This document shows positions 46,301-56,368 of a stretch of DNA of 64,000 nt, piece by piece. The translations under genes and the position numbers were made by a program. The stretch's first letter is position 1; the number at the start of each line of letters is the position of its first letter. This DNA is from Siphlonurus alternatus (lineage: Eukaryota; Arthropoda; Insecta; Ephemeroptera; Siphlonuridae), in the NCBI GenBank assembly GCA_949825025.1, contig OX463787.1, positions 1,612,001-1,676,000 of the forward strand, in the 5' to 3' direction. The notes beneath the pieces are model-generated. The model was not told the DNA's origin. It worked only from the letters and a program-made list of their open reading frames with translations, and did not search any database.

Positions 46301-48468
46301 TTTCATACAATTTACAATACTAAAAAATATTTTCTTCTCCTCCACATTTCATGTTATTATATTACCCCACATGTAGCAATTAGTAAAAATATGATGAAAT
46401 AATAAAATAATTCAACTCACCCATTACCACAGTTAAATAAACTTGTAGCATCTTACTCTGTCACAATCAAGAGTGTGTGCTCAAGGGTGACAGGCTAAAT
46501 ATAACCGTGAGCAGTCACCAACAAGTATTGGCAAGCACTATACATAGATAGAAGCACAAGCTTTGTTAGAGCTTTGTTAAATAAACCATTGACACGGGTA
46601 ATAATGATCTACAGGATTCCGATGATGCTGGAGAAACCGTTACTGACGGAATGGAAAAGAAGAAAAGAACCCGCATGAGACCCAGGGTAAGTGGAATGTT
46701 TTGATTATCTAATTGGTGATGATAGAGTGTCGGTAATTTTTAATTAATTTCACAACTTTATGTGCAATTATTTTATTTTATTGTTATTGAAATATGAATA
46801 ATGCATTGATTATTTTAAAATTTGATCAAAATTATCGATGAATCCATCTCATTCAATGTTTTTTTAAATGAAATTTGTTTGATCTATTTTCATTTTTTGC
46901 CACGTAAATGTCTTGATTGACACAAAATTCAATCAACCAATCAACAGTTGAATACTATTTTAATACAGTAGTGGTATACAGCATTTAATTATTTGAAAAA
47001 TGTAATTATTTTTGTTATTTTTACATTGTTAAGTTAACAGTTTGCTGTGGTACTTTCATACAATAGTTTTTATTACTTTTAATATTATTGTAAATAATGC
47101 GACAATTAAATTTTTTATGAGAATAAAAGGTATCTTACTTTACTAGCGTAATTACAGTACAGAACTTAAGGTTTGAAGTTAAATTAAAAGTGAAATTAGT
47201 ACAGTAATTCAATTAATTAGAATTAAAGTGTTTTTTTGTTCTTTAGTACAGAAAAAGTAGCTACGTAGTTATATAACTGTATCAAGTTTCAAAATGAAGA
47301 GATCAAACTAGATTATTTTTTTCAGACATATAATAAAAAGCTTTTAAACTGCAATTAAAATCTAATGTCACTTTGACTATCATGTTGACAGCTTTATTTT
47401 TGTCTTTTTAACTTACACTTTTTTTCCCCCACTTAACTTCTTTAGATTTATGTTTTGTTGAAATACTAATATTTTTTGGCAATCTATCAAAAGCTTGCAT
47501 CTGTTTCTTTAAAAATGATTTTTTTTTACAATACAACTTCAGCTACATCAAAAAGGTGTTAAACTTTATTGTACACTTTACAATTTTACCCTCAAACCCC
47601 TTTATTTTCAATGTTTTTTTATAATTTGATTTATATTTCTTAGAATAGAGTATTGACCTCAAAAATTTTTATTGCTAAAATGAATAGAGGGTGCAAAATT
47701 ATGCCACTCTCATTTTTTTTTTTTTTAGATTTTTGAGAGCCCGGTAAGTAAATTGCTAAAAAGTTTTGCCGAGTTTGGGTTTGAACTCACGCTCCTTTTA
47801 GCCCGTATCTTTTTATTAGGCGTCACTTTCTCTGTACTTTCAATAATTTTTTAAAAATATTTCCCAGACTTTAAAAAATGTAAAAAAAAAAAAAGAAAAA
47901 AAAAATCAGAGTAGCAAAACTTTGCACCCTCTATCCATTTTTGCAATAAAAAAAATTGAGGTCGATACTCCATTAGTGCAGAGTAATGAGTTATCTGCTA
48001 TTTCAGGTGAGCGCAATGAGCTTTTTGCTTTACCAACTTACAGCTCATAATTGGTTGCACACACCTAATACAGCTCAAGATAGCTCATTAGTTCCGACGA
48101 GGGACATTATCTTTAATTGTAGTTACACTAGTTACAAATCTTCATCTCGCTGTGGCAAATAAAGCAGGGAAAAATTATATGGTCTAGGAGTGTACACGAA
48201 TCAAGTATCACACATTACCTATATTTACAATGATGAAATAAGTTGGAATTTTGCCAAGCCAAGGTATTGCAGCAACAATATCGCTGAGTCATTGTTATGA
48301 CTGGGTGATAAAAAAAATGACATTGCTTGCATTCCATTCTTCAGTATAGTGAAAAAAAAAAAAAAAAAACTTTGTAGCAGTACAGTAATGAGCAATATCA
48401 ATTAAACTTTACTTTAGCATTTTTTTTATTGGTAATCAGGTAGAAATTTTACAATTTTGCCTTATTTG

Positions 48469-48520
<52 letters not shown>

Positions 48521-51448
48521 TTCATTTATTCATTCATTCATTCATTCATTCATTCATTCATTTATTTAAATTTGACCTTAATTTTTACAAAAAAAGAAAG
48601 AAAGAAATCCCCTAATAATACTGTATTACCTTATCAATTAAACATAACAAAATTGGGCCAATAGAATTAAGATTGCAATGTTATCTAATACAAAATTTCC
48701 CTAGTTCTTCTTTGAAATTAATTTTTATCTAATCTTAAATTAACCCAGTTTTCAAGACCATGCTTTTTTTCCCATTAGTAAAGTTAATGAAGCCTAGACT
48801 AATTAAACCCACTCTGACAAGATACTCTCAACTCTTTGTTTTGCGACAAATTATTTTACCTACCTCTCAATTAACTGAAGTAAGATGGATTGTTTTTATA
48901 ATTATTATAATTAATTTTGTTGTTTTACTGTCCATCAAATTAAGATTAATGATCAATTCGCTTCTTTGTTTATGTATTTTTAGTTCATTAGAAAGATATA
49001 TATTTTTTTATTTGTAATTAAAATTAAATAATTAAATTGTTGTGACTCAAAAGATATACTGTAATAATCACTGTTGTTGATTTCATATTGACAAGTACAT
49101 CTCTGTACTTATAATGGACAACATACATGAAAAAAATTTATTGCAGAAATGAATAGAGGGTACCAAATTATGCTACTCTGAATTTTTTCAGATTTTTTTG
49201 AGACCCGGAACGATTTTTAATTAATTATTGAAAGTCCTGTGATTTCAGTTGGCACCCCTGAATCCTTAATAAAAAAGATAGAGACTGGACGCCTATTAAC
49301 GCCTCCAGGGGGCATGGCCGCACTTTCAATAATTATTTAAAAATAGTTCTGGGTCTCAAAAAAATCTGAAAAAATTCAGAGTAGTATAATTTGGTACCCT
49401 CTATTCATTTCTGTAATAAAATTTTTTCATGTATGTTGTCCATTACTAAATCCATTATACTTTCAAGTGCCACTAAAATATTCTTTGAAAACTAGCATGT
49501 AAAAAAGAAAATTAAATAAGGGGGGGGGATAGTTTCTCAGCACTAACTAAAGCTTAATAATTAGAATATGTATTCTACCTCCAACCCCCCAAAAAGGGGA
49601 GTAATTTTATGAAAAAAAAAAAAATCCTCTTAAACCTTGCTTAAGGGAAAGGGAACGCCAGAGTTGCGCCGCGATCGCAGCGCCTCTATATCAATATTCA
49701 AATTGTCCCACTCTAAAGATACCACGCAAGTCACGGCAGTTTTATATTCAATTTATTTATAAATAATGAGTTAAATAATAACTGTTATGGTTGTTTTATT
49801 TATAAAACTTTATTTTCATTACTATAAAACATTTTTGGAAAGTTTTTACTTTATGTGAGTGGATTATAAGCGTTGTTTTGGTTCATTAGTCAGCTTGTTT
49901 CATTCGCCAGTTGTTTAATGGCCGACCAAAAAGGGGTGTGTTAGACGTGCGAGTGTCAAAACTCGTGCAGTTATTATCAATTTACGTCGCTCCCACTCTC
50001 ATAATTGTCTTTTTTTTTTGCTGTGAAGGTTTGTCCTAGTGCATTAAGTTTGTTTCTAGTTTTTTTTAAAAATCGGACGATTGGATTATAGAATTTTTCT
50101 AATGTCACTGAAATGCAGCGTATGCTTGTTCAATAAATGGGTTTAGTTTCAATACACGTAACTCGGAAACTAGATCGTATTTGTATTGACGATATTTTAA
50201 GAGCTAATGAACGACATAGAGGAGAATATTTTGAAATATTTTCGGAGGAACAAATGAGAGTGGAAAATTTAACATTGGTGGCGTTACCTTACCCTTAAAT
50301 GTTGAAACAGTTATTTATTTATTTATTTTTGTTGTTTACTTTTTTTTTAATGTTGATATGATAGTGAGAATTAGTTTAATTTTAGAAGAAGCCTTTATTA
50401 TTCATATCATCTAACTTTTTATAATTTTTACTCTTAATATAATCTTTTATCAAACACAAATATTACAGATACATTTAGATCTAGATAGATAACATAGACA
50501 AAAATCAGAAACATAAATTGAGTTATAGGACATAAAACAATTCAGTGTTTGTTGAATATAATACTATATAAACTCCCCATATTATATTTCTGAAGAAACA
50601 TGGTTGTTGTATCATCTTACATTGAAAAAAGTTAGCTGGAATAGGTTTCATTATAATGTAATGTAATATAATATTAATATCGTCTCGATCTGAAGGTTAC
50701 TGAAGGTCAAAGAATGATGTGATGTAGAATAAAGTTTATACTTTTCCTTGTTGACACTCCAGCCTTATCTCAAGTACTTTGAATTGACTGCCATCTTGTA
50801 CTGTATCTTTTTTTTTTATATCAACTGTGTATGTAATAACTTTATCATTGAAATATACAGTAACATACAGTAACTTTTTTAATACATGCTTTGAAATGCT
50901 TTTATTTTTTTATTTTTTAACCTTGTATGTTCTTTTTCTGCTAAAAATAAAAATCATTTGCCTCCTTAAAAGTTGTCATTAAAAAACTCCACAGTCAGTT
51001 CAATGCAACCAGCTTGTCGTTAGGATTCTATTGAACTGGCTACTGAACCTTCTATGATGACTCTTTGTTATCCATGGAAGGAATTGTCATAGAAGGTTTA
51101 GTAGCCAGTCCAATGGAACCAGCTTGTCGTCAGGAGTCTATTGAACTGGCTACTGAACCTTTTATTTTAACTCCTTCCACACAAAATGACATTTTAACCA
51201 ACCATCATTTTCCTGTGTGTCCACAGGTCAGGTTTGCAGAGACTGAGGAGATTTGCTTGTTGTACGACGACGACGATTGTCGACAAGCTCGCTGCGGGGA
51301 GTGGGAGGAGATGGCAAGAGACCGTTCTCGATTCAGAGCCCGCATCGCCTCCGCCGCGGAAGTTCTGTCTCCCGTACTGTCGTCCGAGCACCGACAGCAA
51401 GTCCTGGAGAAGATCACAAAACGCAGCGACAACTGCAAACCTTCTTAG
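40395..51448 (+). CDS. PPP1R15: Protein phosphatase 1 regulatory subunit 15 (GADD34/CReP) homologue
   Basis: Seven exons with consistent phases: 40395-40632, 40733-41021, 42486-43308, 43483-43683, 44276-44431, 46615-46686 and 51227-51448. They encode 666 residues. The C-terminal exon is diagnostic: the PP1-binding RVRF motif (593-596, formed across the last splice) is followed by GEWEEMARDRSRFRARI (617-633). This matches the conserved PPP1R15 core that docks the PP1 catalytic subunit, and with actin directs it to eIF2alpha-P. The middle is Ser/Pro/Lys-rich, then come acidic serine clusters (SESDSDDD, SDEDSDDD, EEEE), typical of the disordered family members. By family knowledge it ends the integrated stress response by dephosphorylating eIF2alpha. 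The weakly conserved N-terminus (exon 1) is the least certain part; the ATG at 40395 was chosen because it follows the upstream ORF and leads in phase into exon 2. Confidence 0.9.
41720..41996. mobile_element. GC-rich inverted-repeat element (AAAGGTGCTTTCACATATTC ends)
   Basis: ATAAAGGTGCTTTCACATAT and its exact inverse bound it, and TTCGAAAATCGCTACGGA is repeated inverted at the right. CTACGGAGT and CCGTAGC words are scattered inside. It lies in PPP1R15 intron 2 (41022-42485). No protein is encoded. Confidence 0.85.
43349..43437. repeat. Palindromic repeat, family K (GTTCAGTAGCCAGTTCAATGG)
   Basis: AGTTCAGTAACCAGTTCAAT and its inverse CATTGAACTGGCTACTGAAG surround CCTGACAACAAGCTGG. It lies in the short intron between PPP1R15 exons 3 and 4. 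Related copies lie at 50990 and 60318. Confidence 0.8.
43828..44012. mobile_element. Foldback MITE, family H
   Basis: TTCGTCGCCTCAAAATGCAA at the left pairs with TTGCATTCTGAGGTGGCAA at the right. AGTCAGATAAGTAC is retained inside the left arm. It lies in the intron between PPP1R15 exons 4 and 5. Confidence 0.75.
44729..44923. mobile_element. Foldback MITE, family E, diverged
   Basis: It contains ATAATGAGTTGTCTGCTATT, its inverse AGCAGACAACTCATTGTTGC, and the right end ATGAGGGACGAT. The left splice-like motif is altered to TTTAAAGGTAAC. It lies in PPP1R15 intron 5. Confidence 0.75.
47645..47973. mobile_element. Foldback MITE, family B
   Basis: Left end AGAGTATTGACCTC and right end GAGGTCGATACTCCAT, with the B-box-like GGGTTTGAACTCACGC inside. 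It lies in PPP1R15 intron 6 and abuts a family E copy. Confidence 0.85.
47976..48112. mobile_element. Foldback MITE, family E, in sense with PPP1R15
   Basis: It holds CTGCTATTTCAGGTGAGCGC on the plus strand (AG at 48005-48006, GT at 48007-48008) and ends CCGACGAGGGAC. The left terminal GTCCCTCG is missing where it meets the family B copy. It lies in PPP1R15 intron 6. Confidence 0.75.
48472..48567. repeat. Compound (TTTA)n(TTCA)n microsatellite
   Basis: About fourteen TTTA units pass into about eight TTCA units, inside PPP1R15 intron 6. Confidence 0.95.
49114..49443. mobile_element. Foldback MITE, family A, intact with TA flanks
   Basis: Complete termini ATGGACAACATACATG and CATGTATGTTGTCCAT, each bordered by TA. 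The centre shows GACGCCTCCAGGGGGCATGG. It lies in PPP1R15 intron 6 and is a good reference copy for the family. Confidence 0.9.
49641..50298. mobile_element. Long family D element
   Basis: It begins TTAAGGGAAAGGGAACGCC and ends GGTGGCGTTACCTTACCCTTAA. It keeps AGAGGAGAATATTTTGAAAT in the right arm. At about 660 bases it is longer than other copies because of an unrelated interior without a credible protein. It lies in PPP1R15 intron 6. Confidence 0.65.
50990..51170. repeat. Palindromic repeat, family K, two units in tandem
   Basis: Two consecutive units each carry CCAGCTTGTCGT and TCTATTGAACTGGCTACTGA, with ACCTTCTATGATGACTC between them. It lies immediately before the last PPP1R15 exon (51227). 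Confidence 0.85.
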
Positions 51449-53413
51449 CGAATATCAGTGTGTAAAGACTTCTCAAATATTAGGAAGATTTTATCCATCA
51501 TGTTCAATTTATCAACTATTTTTGTCAAAACATCAACAAGTTATTGTATAATTGAAGAAAGACAAGCCTTAATAGTGACTCATATCATCCCAATTTGAAT
51601 AGAGGACTTTCAAACGTTAGGGCAATTTTCTTCATAAGATAACATTTGAATTTTTTGTCAGAAAAGCTACATATTTTAAGGGGGGGGGGGGAAATATTAC
51701 AACCATTACAGCTTGGTAAAGAAAATAATAGGTCAAAGGAAAAATTGCACTATGTTTAATTTGGCTCTTTAGTAAGTGAAAATTGCTTTGTTTTGACTCT
51801 GAACACTAAGTAATTTTTCCCTGTACCTATAATTTTCTTGACCTAAACATTGCTAGTAAAGCTACTAATTTGAAGAAAAAAAAAATACGGCACGATTTTC
51901 ATGGTCTTTTGATTTTGATTTTGACTCAAGACTTTTTTTCTCTCTAAAACCTTGCTCTCATCCATTTCACATTCGTTTAGACTTTGATAAGTTTTGATAG
52001 GACGGTGGGAACATTTAAAATTAGCCAACTTGAAGCCTCTATTAGCCCCCTCTGCACAGTCATAGCATCATAAAATGGCTTTAATTTGATTTATTTTTAA
52101 ATTATTTCAGATAATAAATAATTCATAAATATTATAATTTTGATTTCAAAAAAGTTATTATGGCAATATATCAGTATCATCAAATTTTATAAATTAATAG
52201 TTCTGCTCCGTGAAAATATAAATATTTGATCTTGATATTAATTTGTGAAAAGTCTTTGTTTTATGTCACTGCAAAAGGTACAAATACATAAGCCTTAAGG
52301 ACAATACCATAATTTAGACTGTGAAAATATTATACCCATAAGTTTAAATTTGCTTTTATTCAAGTGGTTTATTAGTTTTAAAATATTGATATGATAAAAT
52401 ATTATGATAACAGTATTTTTATTACTAATTTTAAAATTAAATTCATTTCTTCAACTTTTTTATTTCTAATTCTCATTTATCATTTTTGCTGGCATTTTTG
52501 TTCAATTCATTTATAGCTTTTATTATTTTGTTTGCTATCCAGTACGTAACTTAAAAAATTATTAGAAAGATATATCAGTACAAAATTGAGACAAAAATTA
52601 GTCAACAACCTTGAAAAGTGGGAGTTTAATTTGACTATAGAGACAATGTCACTTAAATAAAGAAAGCTTGTGTTTCCACGTTAACTTATCTTAAAATAAA
52701 GTGGGTAACCACCGTCACTAATAAGTTAGTATTGGTTGACATCCAATTTTGTGTTTGTTGGATCACGTCCAAACACACAACTGCCAAGATTTAATTCTTC
52801 CTTAATGAATCAGACTCGTTTAGTCAACTTTTATGTGTCTTTCTGTTGCTATATAACCTCTGTATTATAGATTGTAATTTGACTTGGTTGAATTGATGTT
52901 ATTATTATAATTTAATATCCTTCTACTGTGATTTGTATAAATTTTGAAATTATTATCATTATTATCTGGTTTTATATTTAAAATAAATAAACATTTATAT
53001 CTATTTGAGTGTTTATTTATAAATTCAGAAGAAAAAAAAAATACACATATAAAGCTAGTACATGTACATTATTTAAATAATATATTTTAATAAAAAATAA
53101 TTTGCATTAAGGAACATAATAATAGTTTTATTTTTAATATTATTATATGGACAGATCTTTTTAGTATTTGAGTTTAAGTTTTTTCTGTATAAAGTCATGG
53201 AACAATTATGATAAAAAAATTAGTGCAATTATATCTGATATTGTGCTTTAAAAAATATAATAAATTCACTTTATTTTTGACTGACTAACATTAAATTCTA
53301 TTGATAGCTTCTTTTTTCTAGTCCTTAATTTAAAACTTGAAGCAATATTTTAATGTTTATATAGAGCGCTGCGAATTTCAGATACACAATTGTACAAACA
53401 AAATATAATTTAT

Positions 53414-53808
53414 TTAAGGTAGAGATAACGTCAAACAGCTGTTCGACGTAATCCCCTTTGATTAACATGTAAACCTTAGCAAATTGACAAAAATTCTGAA
53501 ATTTTTTTGAGAGGCAGATATTAGTGCCTAAAAGCCATAGCAAAAGTTTCAAAAACATTTAACGAGCCGATTTTTTAAAATTAATTCTTTAGTTTGGCTT
53601 TCCATGGGAAAGCCCTATGCTGAAAATTAAAAAAAAATTAATTAAAAAAAATCGGCTCGTTAAATCGTTTTGAAATTTTTTCTATGGCTTTTAGGCACTA
53701 ATATCTGCCTCTCAAAAAAATTTCAGAATTTTTGTCAATTTGCTAAGGTTTACATGTTAATTAAAGGGCATTACGTCGATCAGCTGTTCGGCGTTATCTC
53801 TACCTTAA
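53414..53808. mobile_element. Long foldback element, family C
   Basis: TTAAGGTAGAGATAACGTC to GGCGTTATCTCTACCTTAA with well-preserved long arms, including GAGGCAGATATTAGTGCC and its inverse. It ends at the same TTAA at which the next element (53805) begins. The open frame at 53325-53558 lies in this repeat. Confidence 0.88.
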
Positions 53809-54035
53809 GGGTAAGGTAACATGTCCAATGTTAAAAAAAATCCCTCACATGAAAATGGAGAGCCAAAATAAAAACTTAATTAAAGAAAATCGGCTAGAAT
53901 AATTGTCTTGAAATTTTTTATATGGCTTTTAGGTATTAAAATCTGTCTCCCAATTTTTTTTTGTGAATTTGCTAAGGTTTACATGTTAATCAAATGGGAC
54001 TAAAAACCAGCTGATTGGTGTTACCTTGCCCTTAA
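53805..54035. mobile_element. Chimeric element: family D ends with family C interior
   Basis: The ends TTAAGGGTAAGGTAAC and TTACCTTGCCCTTAA belong to family D. The interior (ATGGCTTTTAGGTATTAAAA, TGCTAAGGTTTACATGTTAA, CAGCTGATTGG) is the right half of family C. Confidence 0.75.
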
Positions 54036-54314
54036 ACAAGTATAAACTACTCAACTAGTAGAAATTTGCTGTAGTAGACAGTAATTTTAATACAATTAAA
54101 GATTATTTTGTCATAGGCTAAAAAAATATACTTATATAGATAGTGAACCATTCTGAAAATTGCAGCAAACCTTTCTATAATATATTTTTAATAAACATAA
54201 TCAAAATTGGTTTAGCTTTTGAGAAATTCAGCATAAAAGGATAGCATTAATTTAAATTTACTGTGAATAATAGTCAAATCAGAATCTATTTCACACAAAA
54301 AATTAATTTACAGA

Positions 54315-54402
54315 CCATGGCTACCAACCTTTCCCACCCTTATCCCTGCTCTTCGAGCTCCAAGTTTGTAAGAGTGTATGATCTTGCGAAAAGAAAAATC
54401 TC
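54315..54402 (+). mobile_element. SINE 3' tail, type 1, diverged
   Basis: CCTTTCCCACCCTTATCCCT, CTTCGAGCTCCAAG and a TCTTGCGAAAAG ending resemble the tail of the SINEs at 9612 and 22612. The head and core are absent. Confidence 0.6.
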
Positions 54403-54971
54403 ATAAACCAAACCTTTTTTTCCCCCTTATTTTTTTTTACAATTTTAGTTCACTATCCAAAAATAATGAGCTGAGGCAGCCACATTGACATCAATCCTTT
54501 AAAAGTCATTCAGAATTACATTTTCCTCATTTAATTTCAAAATTAATTAATTTAATTATGAGCTTATAGTATATTTCATGGACAGAATTAAGTAGTTTTT
54601 CAATGTATTTGAGCCACAGAATTAATGAGCAAAGTAAATATGAGCTCTATGAAAATATTAGGAATAATATGAGCTTGAAATTGTTGTCAAAATATTTTCT
54701 TCAATAACCCTCTTATTCATTTACATGACAATAAGTAGTCAGTCTAGTAAATTAAGGCAAATGCAAACGAAGGCACACAAAACATAACACACACAATATT
54801 TTCAAATAGTTATTACAATATAATTATATATAGCTACCATCTACATAGTGATATGATGTGTTGTTAAAATATTATATTAGTATAATTGGCACACAAATGG
54901 CTAAGATTAAAATATATTTTTTTACATTGATTCAAATAATAAAATACAATTCAGAACAGATTTTTTTTTCT

Positions 54972-55326
54972 TTAAGGGTAAGGTAACGCCACCAATGTTA
55001 AAAAAAATCCCTCTCACAAAAATTCTGAAAAAAAATTAAAATGTTCTCCTCTACACCCCCTATCAGTAGCTAAAATATCAGGTATACAAATACGATCTAG
55101 TTTTTGAGTTATGAATTTTTAAAGTTGACCAATTTAACATGGGAGTTTCATTTCTCCATGTTAAAGTAGTCAACTTTAAAAATTTATAACTAAAAAACTA
55201 GATCGTATTTGTATACCTGATATTTTAGGTACTGATAGGGGGTATAGAGGAGAACATTTTAAATTTTTTTCAGAATTTTTGTGAGAGGGATTTTTTTTAA
55301 CATTGGTGGCGTTACCTTACCCTTAA
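54972..55326. mobile_element. Foldback MITE, family D, intact
   Basis: TTAAGGGTAAGGTAACGCC and GGCGTTACCTTACCCTTAA are exact inverted ends. The arms continue through CACCAATGTTAAAAAAAATCCC, GTTCTCCTCTA and ACTAGATCGTATTTGTATACC to a short centre. TTAA is present at both ends. Confidence 0.9.
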
Positions 55327-55397
55327 ATGGACACAAAAATTCATGTTACAAAGATTTTTCAGAAGTCATAACCTCAGAAAATAAGTTTCTTATAAAC

Positions 55398-55472
55398 CAA
55401 GAGGTTTTGATGTTATTATGGACCTTATGCTTCATGTACTCAAGGTTCATAATAGCATCAAAACCTCTTGAA
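55398..55472. repeat. Short hairpin
   Basis: CCAAGAGGTTTTGATGTTAT and its inverse ATAGCATCAAAACCTCTTGA flank a loop ending TCAAGGTTC. Outer family H-like words (ACTTATATTCTGAGGCGA) lie just beyond at 55480-55497. Confidence 0.75.
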
Positions 55473-56221
55473 TTATACGACTTATATTCTGAGGCGAGGA
55501 AGTCACAAAAGTTTATAAAATATAAACGAGTCAAGTTGAAATTTTAGGTATGGAAATCATGGCATTGCATTTTCCTACAAGAAGTGTCAAATTTTTTGGA
55601 CCTAGATTTACCCAACCAGAGCACAGTATCAGAGCTTGAGGCAAACATAAAGCTTACATAATACTCAATCAAAATTTTTTGTAATGTTTTTAACAACTCT
55701 TGGAGTGCAATTTTTAATTTGAGGTCTAAATTTTCAATGAAATACTTTTCTCCTCCTTTAGAAGAAATTTTGAAATTTATTTTGAAAATTAAAAAAATCG
55801 GAGTAACAATTTTATCGCTCTTAGGGAGGGGGTACAATCTATATTTATTTAAAGATATTTTTATGTTTTCTTTTATAATTTTCTGTCCACTTAACTGACT
55901 TAGTTTAAGCTAGATTACATCATTTAATTAATTTAATTACCTAAATTCTGAGTATAGCTGCACATTTCTTTCACTATTATAATGATTTTATTTTTAACAG
56001 TCAGTGTTAATAGTGTTACTAATTAATACATGTATTACTTGAATCAAAATATACATCTAATTTTAAATTACAATTCACATAACTTCTTTTTATTTATACA
56101 AGATTAATAAAAAATACTATTTTAATCAAAAAAATAACTTTGGACATCAAATTTTATGATTTATATTAAAAATACAATTAATAACCAAAAAGAGATTATT
56201 TTTTTCATGTATATATTGAGA

Positions 56222-56227
56222 TTTATT
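56222..56227 (-). other. Probable poly(A) signal of the DUF4706 gene
   Basis: AATAAA on the minus strand, about 140 bases past the stop codon at 56369. Position and sequence fit, but in AT-rich DNA chance matches are frequent. Confidence 0.4.
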
Positions 56228-56368
56228 ATACAATTATTTGAACCAAGATTAAGGCAGTTTTGAGATAGTTACGTGATTTCTTACTCACGGCAAGATTCAG
56301 AAATGCTTACAATTAATTGCATCATCGTCAAATTAATTTATATTTTTAACGTAAAATTTTCGTACTTC

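Larger units (their letters stand above)
51449..56368. other. Intergenic region between the convergent PPP1R15 and DUF4706 genes
   Basis: It should contain both 3' UTRs: an AATAAA on the plus strand lies at 52113-52118, and one on the minus strand at 56222-56227. Otherwise it holds foldback elements at 53414, 53805, 54972 and 55398, a SINE tail at 54315, and AT-rich DNA. No further gene was recognised. Confidence 0.6.

Noticed and set aside
53325..53558. 77-codon minus-strand frame
   Set aside because: It lies in a family C foldback; a similar peptide appears in the copy at 63035-63259, showing it is repeat-derived.
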